DNA of 64,000 nucleotides from Channallabes apus (lineage: Eukaryota; Chordata; Actinopteri; Siluriformes; Clariidae), in contig CM060113.1 of assembly GCA_030522415.1 (NCBI GenBank), positions 7,439,967-7,503,966 of the forward strand, given 5' to 3'. This document shows positions 1 to 11,952 of this stretch, one piece after another (position 1 is the first letter of the stretch; each line of letters starts with the position of its first letter). Under the pieces are notes generated by a model. That model made no database searches, was not told the origin of the DNA, and saw only the letters and a list, made by a program, of their open reading frames with translations. The position numbers and the translations under genes were made by a program.

Positions 1-158
1 ACATTTGAATGGTGCGAACGTTTGAAAGGAGGTCCAACATTTAGTGAGTGGAATGCCTGATCCTTGAAAATCTAAAGATAACTTAATTCTATAATAATTA
101 TTCATCAACACCACTTGCACATTACAGGACCATAAACATGCATTTTCCATATGTTTGG
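1..158 (+). mobile_element. mariner relic, left part, cut by window edge
   Basis: This stretch aligns by eye with the mariner derivative at 11110-11410: both share the segment ending in 'tgcctgatccttgaaaatc', the run 'caacaccacttgcac' and, as in the copy at 27235, 'ttccatatgtttg'. Homology stops at about 158 and appears to resume at 1839 in the expected place, so this is probably one copy split by later insertions. It is non-coding and decayed. Confidence 0.6.
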
Positions 159-228
159 GACAGTAGCCTTTAAAGCCACAAGTATTTTAGCCATTTTTTG
201 TTTTGCTGTTATTAATTTTTTTTATAAA

Positions 229-1290
229 CAATGGAACCTCGGATTCACGAAATTAATTAGTTCCTGGCGGTGCGGTGGTGTAGTGGTTAGCACTGTCGCC
301 TTGCACCTCCAGGGTCTGGGTTCGATTCCCCGGCCAGGCTCGATTCCCGTCTCTGTGTGCATGGAGTTTGCATGTTCTCCCCGTGCTTGGTGGGTTTCCT
401 CCGGGTACTCCGGTTTCCTCCCACAGTCCAAAGATATGCAGGTTAGGCTAATTGGCGTTCCTAAATTGCCCGTAGTGTGTGATTGGGTGTGTGAGTGTGT
501 GTATGTGTGTGTGCCCTGCGATGGATTGGCACCCTGTCCAGGGTGTACCCCGCCTAGTGCCCGAAGTCTCCTGGGATAGGCTCCAAGCCCCCCGCGACCC
601 TGAACACAGGATTAAGCGGTATAGAAAATGAATGAATGAATGAATGAATAATTAGTTCCTAAGTTCTGGCCATAACTCGAATTGGTCGTACATCGATTCA
701 GTTTTTTCCATGGGAATACTGGACATGTAAATAGAATGCATCCGTTCTCCATCACTATGAACTGTATTTAACTTTTGATGTATTTTTTTTAGATCACAAA
801 ATATAAAACAAAGTATGAAAAAGCCTAAATTATGCAAAAATAATACATCACTAAATATCAGTATAAACTGTACAGGAGAGAGCAAACACTTTATTTTTAC
901 ATGTACTGTTACTCGCTGACGTGAAGGGAATGGAGGAGAGGAAGATGGGTGGTGAGGAGGTTAGTGTTAGGAACGAGAGTCCCCTTCCGTAATAACATTA
1001 GGTAATTCTCCTTCAGGGGTTTTCTGCTTCTAGTTCGTACATGGCAGCTGCGTTAACTAAAAATCTATCCAGAGACATTTGTTCCTTCTGTGTTGCACAT
1101 TTGTGCAACTGCGCCGCACACAAAAAGGTACTGCGTTATCGTTCATAAGGTGTTGGCTCTGTTCGCCACAGTTTTGTTTGGATGATACTTCTCGGGAATG
1201 GCTTGACCGTCACTCCACATTGCACAAATTAATTTTATCATGTGACCTCAGACAGAGCAAAACTGATGCTGGGTGACGCACTCCTCACGC
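229..1290 (-). mobile_element. pogo/Tigger-like DNA transposon, 3' portion
   Basis: The end at 229 reads 'caatggaacctcgg', the usual start of fish pogo/Tigger inverted repeats. Read on the minus strand, about 1075-1000 gives a short SLDRFL-like stretch, typical of the C-terminus of Tigger transposases, followed by stop codons, an AATAAA signal near 890 and the AT-rich 3' end. A SINE (266-649) is inserted close to the terminal repeat. The 5' boundary near 1290 is uncertain. The copy is a decayed fragment with no usable reading frame. Confidence 0.55.
266..649 (+). repeat. tRNA-derived SINE (DANA/Mermaid-like), full length with TSD
   Basis: The head has a Val-tRNA-like part with an A box ('tggtgtagtgg') and a B box ('ggttcgattcc'). 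It is followed by the shared body and a (GAAT)n tail. An 11-bp target duplication, AATTAGTTCCT, flanks it at 255-265 and 650-660, so the copy is complete and fairly young. It sits inside the pogo/Tigger end. The open frames across it recur in every copy and are not genes. Confidence 0.93.
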
Positions 1291-1319
1291 CTTTGCTCAG
1301 CTGATAGCGGAAGCTTGGA

Positions 1320-1610
1320 ATGGTTTCTGGGTCGTGTTTCGAGAAAGTTTTAATGGGTTCAAAACTTTGGAGTGTTTCTGTGGGAATTCGTGTCTATTCA
1401 TTCTGTAGAGCATTTATGAGGTCAGACACTGATGTTGGACAAGAAGGCAATCTTCGTTACAGTTCATCCCAAAGGTGCTCGATAGGGTTAAGGTCAGGGC
1501 TCTGTGTTCGGTCCAGTCAAGTTCTACCACACCAAACTCATCAAACCATGTCTTTATAGTTCTTGCTTGTGCACTGGTGCAGAACTAGCACAGACACACA
1601 TCCCTTGTTT
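1320..1610 (-). pseudogene. Tc1-like transposase relic
   Basis: Minus-strand translation gives a damaged version of the Tc1 catalytic-domain segment HKARTIKTWFDEFGVVELDW, where the family normally continues into the SPDLNPIE motif carrying the last acidic residue. Here that continuation is shifted and broken. A similar plus-strand relic lies at 3330-3560. Confidence 0.6.
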
Positions 1611-1838
1611 TATTGTTGTTTTCAGTTGTTCCTATCATCAAAAAATTACAACATTTATAACCTTTTATAAAAGTAGTTCTACATGACTTATCCGAAAACC
1701 CAAATACACCGTTTAATGTCTGAAGCCTCTCCATTAACACACACCGACAAGGCTTCTAAATAAGCAATTTATTTTTTAAAACATCATTGACCTATGCTAT
1801 GTTGCCGGCATGTATGTGTTCTGTTTAAGTTTTAAGAG

Positions 1839-2066
1839 TTAAAGGAGTTCCTGGGAGGCCAGACGTGGAGCAGGCAGTCCTATCATGGCAATGGCGTAAT
1901 GAGAAATCTTTCTGCCTTGATGGTATCCAAGCACTAGTGAAACCCTGGGATAAGTGCATTAGTGGAGCAGGGGATTATATAAAGAAATACAGGGAGTTTT
2001 TTACTCTCATAACTGTTCTGTTATTCTGCACAATCAGAAGCTCAGGTTTGACTTGAACCTCCCTCG
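1839..2066 (+). mobile_element. mariner relic, 3' end
   Basis: The translation contains a mariner C-terminal signature (DGIQALVKPWDKCISGAGDYIKK, broken into short pieces here), followed by the terminal repeat 'aggtttgacttgaacc' and a TA at 2067-2068. It is probably the right half of the copy that begins at 1-158. Confidence 0.7.
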
Positions 2067-2069
2067 TAG

Positions 2070-3320
2070 TAATATTGAGTTTCAGCTGGCACTGAAATCA
2101 GAGCCGCTGTAATAGAAAAGTAACACATCGAGACTTCAGGAGCTCTGTGGTATAAAATGCAAAGACCTTTATTTAAATTTTTTTTTGCTAATTATCGCCT
2201 TTCACCCCTTAGTTTCATCAAGTAAACAATGCAATATAACTTGAAGGCAAAGTCAGGCCATATTCATTCGAAACATACTCCTGAACTTGATCTTTCTTTG
2301 CTCTTTTATGAAAGGTAAAGGAGAGAAATAGACCTTGACTGTGGCAGCCAAAGCAATAAAAGAACTGTGCCACAGCCTCCAATCAAACCTCACTGCCAAG
2401 AAAAACCCTGCTACAACTCCATCTTCAATTGTCTGCGCCTGACTCATTTCATTTTAACAAATATACCTGTCAGACAGCCAGAGCCAAAGCCATGAAAACA
2501 GGCACCTCCGTGTGGCTGTCGCAGAGACTCAAACCTATTAAACACATGCTTGTAATAAAAGAGTCCGTTTCCATTATTATGGAAATAATACTGTACAAAC
2601 CTTTTTTTATGTATATAAAAAGGCAACATGATACATTTTCAAGAGTTTTACTGAATGTTTCAAATTAAAATGACAAATTAGATTACTGGACATATACAGT
2701 ATATACAGTATATATAAGTAGTTTCAACAGCTTTAAAGCAAATGTAGTTGGCGTAAGATGCTGCTCTAAGATGCACTCATTATTAATAAATTATAGGTAG
2801 AAATCGAGCATTAAAGACCACACTTTGTTGCAATGTCTGCCCTTGAACCAGTGTGAAGCTGTGTGGGAAAAGCTGTCAGACAATGCTATGTTTTGAACAA
2901 CACTGACTTTTCTAACTTTAAGACACTGAAATCTATGCTTAAAAAAGGCAAGAAATATATTTTTTAAATGAAACAGCAAGAAAATGTTTTGATTTTGTCT
3001 ACATTCTAACCCTTGTTTTGTTCTGCCTGTCTGCAAAGATCATCTAGTGGAAGAAGACATGGACAAGCATGTACCAAACCAAACCAAAACGAATCCCTAA
3101 AAACATGACCAGGATTTTCTCACACAGTGAATGATTAGATCAGCAGTTCATTTTCCGACAGCTACCGTAGATAACACAATAAAACATATACATGTACAAC
3201 ATATACAAGTATTTGGCCTAACCTGTTAATTATTGAATTTAGGTGTTTCAATCAATCAGGCCCTTTATTCCCCAGTGAAGGCCGATCGTAATGCTTCAAC
3301 AAACCAAGATACCTTAGACA
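2070..3320. other. intronic sequence, nothing recognised
   Basis: No coding or repeat similarity is recognised. Two TACAGTA heptamers lie in an AT-rich run near 2694-2710. Confidence 0.5.
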
Positions 3321-3329
3321 ATGCTATGC

Positions 3330-3560
3330 TTTCAACTTTGTAGTAAAAGTTTTGTGGAAGGCCCTTTTCGATTCCAACGTGACTGTGCCCCAGTGCACAA
3401 AGCAAGAACTATAAAGACATGGTTTGATGAGTACGGTGTGGTAGAACTTGACTGGACCGAACATACAGCCCTGACCTTAACACCATCGAGCACCTTTGGG
3501 ATGATCTGGAACAAAGATTGCCTTCTTGACTCCATATTGAAGTACATGTATTTGGATTTG
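3330..3560 (+). pseudogene. Tc1-like transposase relic
   Basis: The translation reads FQRDCAPVHKARTIKTWFDE followed by YGVVELDW. This corresponds to the second catalytic Asp region (normally QQDNAPVHK) of Tc1 transposases. The downstream SPDLNPIE motif is lost through frameshift and substitution (it reads as HTALTLTPSSTF). The fragment is isolated, with no terminal repeats in sight. Confidence 0.65.
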
Positions 3561-3715
3561 GATACAATGTCATTGCAAGACTTTTGTCCATATAGTGTAT
3601 ATACTGTACGGTATAAGCCTATACTGGTTAGATACTGGCTGTTAAAATGTTTGTGATGTACCTGAGAAATCACAACATCCCAAAGAAAGCTGTAAAACAC
3701 TCAATACAAATGTAC

Positions 3716-4060
3716 ACTGACTGGACAAAAAAAGCTGCTGTTTGGATGCTGCTATGATTGCATTGTAAAGGCAAGAAGGGAAACACATAAACCAATGCAA
3801 ACATCAAGCACAGTGTGCACTGTATTAACCTCTGGAGGCAGTGTTATGATCTGGGGTTGCTCCAGTTGCTCAGGTCTAGACTTGCAATAAAATTAAGTCT
3901 GCTGATGACCTGAATGTACTGAATGACCACGTTATTACATCTACAGTATGGAGTTGCTCTTCCCATATGGCATGGCACATGTTCTAGGACGTAAATTGTA
4001 AAAGAGATCTTCTGCGAGGTCTGAGGAATCTTTTTCACACATGACATGAGCAGCACAGCA
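3716..4060 (+). pseudogene. second Tc1-family transposase relic
   Basis: The segment at 3830-3870 translates as SGGSVMIWGCSSCSG, matching the GGGSVMVWGCFAASG stretch found between the catalytic Asp residues of Tc1-like transposases. It continues into a decayed region near 3890-3940. No terminal repeats are visible. It may belong to the same original element as 3330-3560, rearranged. Confidence 0.5.
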
Positions 4061-6290
4061 TCATGACCGTAAATCGTAAATGTACTGTACAGTAAATGGT
4101 TTCCTCTAACACCTTCTAAAGGTACTTCACAGTTTCCTTAAATGTTTTCCCTTGTTCTAAAATATGGATGATCCTGGTTTTTTTATTAAAAAAAAAAAAA
4201 AAACATTCATTTTGCACACTTACAAGACAAAAGACAATGAAGCTTGTGCTTAAATGCTGTCAGACTTTCACCTTACTGTAGGTGATGAAACAAAGGCTAA
4301 TGTGAATGATGCTGACAGTCAAAGTGAGAACTTTGTATTTAAATATTATTCATTCAAATTTGTCAGCACTGGTGTTGATTAGATTATAAAATGTAGAACT
4401 ACAGTATGCATTTTTTTTTTATTTTACATTTCTAGAACTTGGTTGAATTTTTTTTTTCATTTTACCATTTTAAGTCTTTTCCCAGGTGATTCTAAAAGGG
4501 AGCATATTTTTTGAAAAAAACAAACAAACAAAAAAAAAAAAAAACGCACACACACACCCACTCTAGATTTTGTCAGAAGCGTAACCGAAAACTTAAGCTG
4601 GAGAAATGTAGACCGTACAGTAAACAAGCAAAAGGTGACTGTGGAGGCAATTTCTGATCTGCAAAACTAAAGCAGAGCACGCTGCAAATAAAGGTGGCAC
4701 TTTGTTTTGAGAAACAGATCTATACCGAACAATGTGGGCAAATAATCAGCCAAGTCATTTGGTATTCAGCAGATATTTGTACTGTGCCTATCGGACATCG
4801 TGACTTATTGATGTTCACAAGAGCATTTACACAGAAGTCTCAAAAAAAAATTATTGATCAGCTTCAAATCATATAGTTGACCAAGAATTACGGCCATTTT
4901 CTATACAGATTCCCAGCCAATGCCCAAACCTCAGCCGGTGCTGGTCCCGGATTTAAAGGGAGGGTCAGGAATGGCATCTGTACTGAGGTGTTTGTGGGGG
5001 ATTGTTTGGTCCACTGTGGTAACCCCTCAATGGGAGCAGCCGAAAGATTAACACCATTATCACCTTTAAATTACTTAGTTGTTTCACTTGTACATCTAAT
5101 GTAAATTTTGTAAAGTTCATAATAACGTCTTGCAGAAAACAATCCGGAACTAATCCTTAAATAAAATCAAATGATTTAATTAATATTATATTCAAGTAGA
5201 AAATGAATAATGGCAGGAAAGTCGAAGTTGACATCATCTCTTGGCCTTGGCCATGTAATTCAAATGTAATGAATACATTTATTGTTCTCAGCAGATGGAA
5301 TTGTTTAGAATTCCTGTTCATTTTAAACCCCTTAAACCATGGAACCAGGTGAAAATTATTAAATCAGTCTGGTCAATTTATCTATCCTAGGGTTCTGCTT
5401 TTTAATGGGTTGCATCTCATATTTGAATCCACTTAACATTTGTAAATAACTGCCAAACCCAAGGTTGCGAATGTAAAATGATAACATTTCCATATGGAAA
5501 TTAACTTTGGGTTTTGCAGTTATTTACAATATAAGAACAGGTCCAACATCTTTCTACAGCATCAAAAATATTCAGAGGATTAAAATATAACAGATGAAAT
5601 CCATTAAAAGGAGACAAATGTCAGCTGCACAACTCCAGGCTAGATAAATTGTTCTTTGAAATCAGTAATGATGCCGTTTAGATGCTGTACAAACACCGTA
5701 TTCACAGTAGAGTATTTGCACCTGAGTAAGATTCACCTCATGGTAAAATTTCCAAAAGAAAATGAAATAGAGATGTAACATCACAACACTAAGAGAAGCA
5801 TGACATGAGATATACACACACTGTTTGCAGGAAGCGGTTGTGTCCATCCCAAGTTCTGATCAGAATTCTAAATCATGTTTGAAACATGGATATGTTCAGA
5901 CGGTGAAAAGCTGTTAATCAGCATAAAGGCTCCAGATAAAAGTTTTATTTTGTTGTTGTTTTGTTGTTTTTTGATCCCCAGCTAAATTTGAAGTACTGTA
6001 AGATACATTACTACTCTAATCCCATTTATTTATTTCCATAAAATGTTGAAGTTTTGGCAAGGCTGGGGATCATAAGTTTATCCCTGCGACAGGTTCAACA
6101 TCATAACCTTGTGGCTAGACATACTGTAGCAGGATTGTCTGTTTAGATTTATATGGCACGTCCACTGTTGGGCCTCCATTTTGTAATTTCAGCTCTCTGT
6201 GCGTTTGGTAGGCATCGCTAAATGCAAATCTGCAGTATTGTGACCTTACTTGGTAATTTCCAGTTAATTTTCAATTACGCTTATTGGTGT
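4060..6290. other. intronic sequence, nothing recognised
   Basis: The stretch is AT-rich with poly-A and poly-T runs near 4185 and 4530 and several TACAGTA/TACTGTA heptamers, including an overlapping pair at 4083-4094. No gene or known repeat is seen. Confidence 0.5.
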
Positions 6291-6294
6291 CAGT

Positions 6295-6402
6295 ATTTCA
6301 GCTGCTCCCATCGAGAGGTCGCCACAGTGGACGATCTGATAAGCACAACAACTTGACTCATGCTGAACGTCCTTCCTGATGCACCCCGCCCATTTTATCT
6401 GG
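6295..6402 (-). repeat. body fragment of a tRNA-Gly-type SINE
   Basis: It shares 'gtcgccacagtgga' and 'cttcctgatgcaccc' with the copies at 39675-39790 and 46905-47075. The last of these carries the tRNA-Gly-like head on the minus strand. Here the head is missing. Confidence 0.5.
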
Positions 6403-6406
6403 GCTT

Positions 6407-6571
6407 ATAATAATAATAATAATAATAATAATAATCCATTAATCTTCAACCGCTTATCCAAAGTTGGGTCGCGGGGATTAATAATAATAAATAATAATAA
6501 TTGAAACAATTATAATACATAATAATGATAAAATAATAATGATGAAATAATAATAATAATAATTGTAATAC

Positions 6572-6618
<47 letters not shown>

Positions 6619-6712
6619 CCATTCATCTTCAACCGCTTATCCAAAGTTGGGTCGCGAGGATTAATAATAATAAATAATAATAATTGAAATAATTATAATA
6701 CATAATAATGAG

Positions 6713-6747
<35 letters not shown>

Positions 6748-6768
6748 TGTAATACATAATAATGATAA

Positions 6769-6820
<52 letters not shown>
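6407..6820. repeat. (TAA)n array with a duplicated 44-bp unit
   Basis: Long TAA-rich runs contain two near-identical 44-bp segments, at about 6435-6478 and 6618-6661 ('cttcaaccgcttatcc' core), each followed by similar imperfect TAA stretches. The period is about 183 bp, so the segment plus microsatellite was tandemly duplicated as one block. Confidence 0.85.
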
Positions 6821-7654
6821 TGCAATTATCAAATCATTTGTAAATATGGTGAGGATTTTTTATTATTTGTTGACTTTTGCAAACATTAAAATTTAAATAA
6901 AAGATTGAAAAAACAAGACCCACTCAGAATGCGTATTAGTCTTTTAAATCGAACCTTAATCACACTCAAATATAGAAATTCGGACACCAATTAAGAACCA
7001 AAGCAATGCCAGCTGGTCCGGTGCTACAATCATGTCACACATTTGCATTTCAACATTTCTAAATATTTCCATGTCATCTGTGTGCGAGTGTGTCCTGTTG
7101 GGTAATGAGAACTTTGTAAAAATGACACTCTGATATTGATGACAGAGCCTGGTGGCTCTTTGTTGTCTTTCATGGCGAGTTTAAAGCATTATTGCCAGTT
7201 GTTTATCCGGATTTGTTTTCTGTTGCTGTTAGTGGGCAACGTCCTTTGGGCTTCCTTAACAGGCGGTGGCGAGCAGACCTGAAAGCTGCCTACTGTTGTT
7301 TACTACATTACCCAAAATCCCAAAGGAGGCCGTTGCCACGCTTTTGGAAAACATCAGATGGGCCGAGACTTGCATTGTGGAGGGAGATGGGGTGGGGTGT
7401 GGTGTGAGGGATGATGTTCAGAGGAGATGTACTGCTTTATGATCGCACTTAGCCTATAAAGTTGTTTTATATAGTCCTACTGCAAAGGATGGAGAGCTGA
7501 GATGAGAACACTTTACAGTCAGAGCCTCGCACTGTGTTCTCATAAACCTGTCCATTAGCTCAAATCTTCCCTGATTGCACTGGATATATGGAGTAAAAGC
7601 ATGATAACCAACACAGGTGTAGTGTAAAACTGTCCCAGAAAGGTGTGTGACCAT

Positions 7655-8110
7655 AGACTGTATAAGAACTGGACAAAGCGTGCGTGACATCACCCATAGG
7701 TTTACCGAAGAGCGGTTTCGAAGCTCAAATGTGGGAGATCTGGTCGTCGCCATATTGGACCTAAATCCCGATTAATCCATAAATGGGCGAAAAAAACAGA
7801 GCCTGGCTGTTGGTTTAAACTCACCCTCTTACCTCAGTTACCTCAAGCTAGTTTACAGTAGCTCGCACAAAAGAACTCATGTTAGTTAAAATGCTAACAA
7901 TTTATATTCTAACGTTACATAGCATTTGACTGAACACCGTCATTCATTCCCCGGCGTCCTGCGTCAACTCCTACATTTCTTGCGGTAAGTGAAACTAGAA
8001 GGATTCCAGTTACCTGGTGAGCTAAAGACATGCATAGCATCAGTTTGATCTGCAATACAGCTGTCGCTTAATTCAGCCACGCCCCTAATCATGCCTAATT
8101 TTTATGCCTT
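7655..8110. repeat. dispersed fish repeat, class not determined
   Basis: The segment from 'catagactgtataagaactgg' through 'gccatattgg' to the GC-richer portion near 8080 resembles a widespread teleost dispersed repeat. I recognise the left part by its text only. Ends and class were not determined. Confidence 0.35.
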
Positions 8111-9510
8111 AATATAATTTTTATTGAAGAGTTACATATTACATTTTATTACTTATTACTTACATATACTTTTTTTTTATTCATTTCTTTCTTGCAAAGA
8201 CATTTCAACATATGGTTCTATGAGGATTAACTCACTTTTGGAGCCTAGTGGTCATTCAAGGAACTGCAAGCTTTGGTGTTGGATTCATTTTTCAGGACTG
8301 GAGGTTTTGTACGTTTGTACTGTATAAAACATACACCTGATATGGACACAAGCAGGAATACAAATTCAAACAAATCCGCAAAGTGGATGAAATAAGAAAT
8401 AAATTATCCATTTACTGTATATGGTACAGTAGATACAGTACATATAAAATGAACGTTAGTTCGTGCTAGCTATTACATTACTGTATACCTGCTCAGTCTC
8501 TCACAGGCCTCTGTTGAAGCTAATAAGACAAGGGGGGAAAATGACACCTTATTGTGTTACCTAGAATCCAGAAAGTACAAAATTCTCAGTCTCAAACTAA
8601 ATGCTGGCACTGGCGGCTCCTTCCAAACATCATCCTCCATCCACCTCCTGAGACTGTACTATAGTGGACATTGCAATCTACAGTATACTGCTTGTTTCTC
8701 CTCATCCATAGCTGATATCAGGACGTTTGGCAAAAGAATTATACATACAGTAATAGTTCTCATAAGGATAGTGCAATGATAGACAATGTTGGGAGATATG
8801 AGGACATCTGTTCTCAAGAGGATATCACTGATTATACAGTTTACTGTAAATCGCTTTCTTATTAGCGTAAGTGAGTGTGAAGTTGTTACTACAGAGGAAT
8901 CAAATTTAATCAACAACCAATCAGAGCAGGGGATTTAACAAAGCTGTGGGTTATGTGGAATATTGTGCTTTTATTAAGATTTTATGAATCTCATGCTGTC
9001 TGAGTTTGTTTACTCCTGTGATTGTACTGTAATTAGAAACCATTAGCGAACAGTCTAAACTCTGCCATTTTTCAGAAGGAAAGCTATACATCCTAGTCTT
9101 ATCATTGGGTACAGAGCAGCTGATTAATATCTGCCATTTATTTCTAGGCAGGTGGTTAGGAACGACGCAGCCAAGTCAGCATTATCATTCCAAAAGCAAA
9201 CCCAGGACAGGATACAGAATTTTCTCAGAATAATCAGGCAGGGGAAGAGATCCGTCCTTATTGCTGCTGTGTGTGTGTGGGTTTTTTTTTTCATCTTTCT
9301 TTAGATTAATCTCCATTATCAGTGGACCTGCTGCTGTGGTTTGAAGTTTCTGCTTCCATATTTTTTTTACCTGCTCTTTATCTAGCACAAGTTAAGGGTG
9401 AATACCAAAATTTACAGAATCAGTATTTAAGACTCAGAGATACTACAGACTATAAGACAAAAGCACTGATGCTTGTCCTGTTATTCACATTGCTGACATT
9501 GAGGAGCAAC
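8110..9510. other. intronic sequence, nothing recognised
   Basis: No coding or repeat similarity is seen. The stretch is notable for nine TACAGTA/TACTGTA heptamers between about 8310 and 9030. Confidence 0.5.
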
Positions 9511-9518
9511 TTGCTGAT

Positions 9519-9560
9519 GGATGGATGGATGGATGGATGGATGGATGGATGGATGGATGG
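9519..9560. repeat. (ATGG)n microsatellite
   Basis: About ten tandem ATGG units followed by an A run. Confidence 0.95.
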
Positions 9561-9654
9561 AAAAAAAGGTAAATGCTCTGTGCATATTATTGTGCAAAGG
9601 CAGTGGAATTGTGCATAATGTGCAAAACATTTCTGTTTAGTTTGAATGTTATGC

Positions 9655-10240
9655 TATGGCCTGACTAGCCCCCAACCGCCCAAACCCCCACTACCATGTC
9701 TCATGGCATGGGGGAGGAATGACCTCCTCAGTCTGTCAGAGGAGCAGGGCAGTGACAGCAGCCTGTAGCTGAAGCTGCTCCTCTCTCTGGTAATTTTGTT
9801 GTTCAGTGGATGTGATAGATTGTCCTTGTTTGGCAGGAGCCTGTTTAGTGTCTGGCGCTCTACCACTGATGTTGGGCTTTCCAGCTCTGCACCCACCACT
9901 GAGCCTGCCTTCCTCACCAGCTTTTCTTCTTCCTTCTTCTTGATTTTGGCTCTCCAGCATACTGCTGCATAGATGAGCGCACTCGCCACCACAGTCTGGC
10001 AAAATCAGTTTTTTGCAGATGTTAAAAGATGCCAACCTTCTGAGGAAGTACAAGCGGGTCTGTCCTTTCTTGTACAGAGCATCTGTGTTAGCAGTCCAGT
10101 CCTGCACCCTCAGGTATTTCCTCACAAGCTCCACACAGTCACCATTGATAGTCACAGGTTCTGGTTGAGGCCTGGTTCTCCTGAAGTCCACCACCATCTC
10201 CCGGATCTTAGTGGTGTTTAGGAGCTTTAACAAACACAGA
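9655..10240 (-). pseudogene. non-LTR reverse transcriptase C-terminus, Rex1/CR1-like
   Basis: Two overlapping minus-strand frames carry pieces of a LINE ORF2 end. Positions 10233-9990 read NTTKIREMVVDFRRTRP, DWTANTDALYKKGQTRLYFL and RRLASFNICKKL. Positions 9992-9655 read VVERQTLNRLL and RRSFLPHAMR. These are the familiar post-catalytic segments of fish CR1-superfamily reverse transcriptases. The change of frame near 9990 and an internal deletion make it dead. The catalytic YADD region is absent, so this is a truncated relic. Confidence 0.75.
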
Positions 10241-10607
10241 GTATCTTTGTTGCAAGAAGAATATTGGAATATTTAAATGTAGGTGTCCGTCGGGGTCAAT
10301 AAGCACAGGTTTTATGGAGTACAGTTAATGCTACTGTGCATTTTTTTTGTTTAATAGCAACAATAATTCAGTCCGAGAGACTGTACTGTTACTCCACAGT
10401 CACAGATAGTGAGAGAGCGGTTTGGCAGGTAACAAAATTAGGAAGAAAAATGGGGGGAAATGATGATCCATTATAAGAGACCAGCTTTTCAAATAGTTCT
10501 TTTCTGAGTTTTTTTTTTTGGTTAAAAGATAATAAGTGTCACTTTTTTTGTGATTATTGATTTTAAACACATTTTTAATTGCCAGCCTTGGGGCCTTGGG
10601 CAATATA

Positions 10608-11645
10608 CGAGGGGTGTTCAAGTCAAACAGGGACTTGTGATGTATTCATTCATCATTCATCTTCTATACCGCTTAATCCTGTGTTCAAGGTCGCGGGGAC
10701 CTGGAGCCTATCCCAGGAGACTTCGGGCACTAGGCGGGGTACACCCTGGACAGGGTGCCAATCCATCGCAGGGCACACACACATGCACACACTCACACAC
10801 ACTATGGGCAATTTAGGAACGCCAATTAGCCTAACCTGCATATCTTTGGACTGTGGGAGGAAACCGGAGTACCCAGAGGAAACCCACCAAGCACGGGGAG
10901 AACATGCAAATTCCATGCACACAGAGACGGGAATCGAGCCTGGCCGGGGAATCGAACCCGGACCCTGGAGGTGCAAGGCGACAGTGCTAACCACTACACC
11001 ACCGCGCTGCCTGACTTATGATGTAATCGAAGTAAAAATGAATGAAGTTGTAAAACTGATTGACATTTACAGAAGACTTCGAGCACAGTACAGTGATGAG
11101 ACTCTTGAATGAGACAATTGAATGGTGCAAAAGTTTAAAGAATTATGATCGCATCTGAGGTAGCTTAGAGCTCACTCGGTCGGTCCTGTGAACATTCAGC
11201 GAGTACAATGCCTGATCCTTGAAAATCAATAGATAACTTGCTACCAACTTGCATAAGTGATGCATCTGTGTGTGTGATCTATACACACAATCATTCACCA
11301 ACACCACTTGCACGTTACAGGAACTCGGGTGGGAGTTATTGCCACATCCTCCATACTGTATTGTCCTCACCTCGCTCCAAGTCAGTTCCACATGTCTGGA
11401 CCATTAACGAAATTCCTGGGAGGCCGGTGTTTCAGATAAGAAGCAGGCAGTCTGATCATGGCTCCAGGGTGCTCAGAAATATTTCTACCTTGATGGTATC
11501 CAAGCACTAGTGAAACACAGGGATAAGTGCGTTAGTGTAGCAGGAGATTATATGGAGAAATAAAGGGATTTCTTACTCTTATACTGTAACTGTGTTCTGT
11601 TATTCTGCACGATCAAAAGTCCCGGTTTGACCTGAATGCCCCTTG
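10608..11645 (+). mobile_element. internally deleted mariner element carrying a SINE
   Basis: It starts after a TA at 10606-10607 ('cgaggggtgttcaagtcaaa') and ends before a TA at 11646-11647 with a matching inverted end of about 28 bp. Near 11030-11110 it encodes a mariner-like helix-turn-helix remnant (IDIYRRLRAQYSDETLE). Near 11480-11560 it encodes the C-terminal signature (DGIQALVKHRDKC, AGDYMEK). The catalytic middle is largely missing. A SINE (10645-11012) is inserted, so the element proper is about 0.65 kb. It is non-autonomous. Confidence 0.82.
10645..11012 (-). repeat. tRNA-derived SINE (DANA/Mermaid-like), full length with TSD
   Basis: This is the reverse-strand copy of the family at 266-649, with a tRNA-like head at the high-coordinate end and a GAAT-rich tail at the low end. 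A 13-bp target duplication with one mismatch (gacttgtgatgta / gacttatgatgta) flanks it at 10632-10644 and 11013-11025. It splits the mariner derivative and is therefore younger than it. Confidence 0.92.
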
Positions 11646-11952
11646 TATTACAGTATCATATAATACAGTATTTTAAATATGTACTGTCATACTGTATAAT
11701 GATTTCCTTTCTCAATGTGAAAATCCTGTTTTTCTACCCATCTTTGTGACATTGCTTTGATCCAGCAGCTCCTTTCAGACAAGGGAAGTAACCGTGGCTT
11801 ATTAAATTTTCTACAAGTCATAAAATTCACCCCAGTAACCAATCACTCGAAATAAATTAATCATTCGTCTTTGTTGTCATTCGGCTGCAGGTTGGCACAT
11901 GGTGCATCTTAATCATTTGATGGCCTTTTGTGCCCTTTATCAACCCGACTTA

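Noticed and set aside
6629..6832. Tyr-rich minus-strand frame
   Set aside because: It is a translation of the TAA microsatellite.
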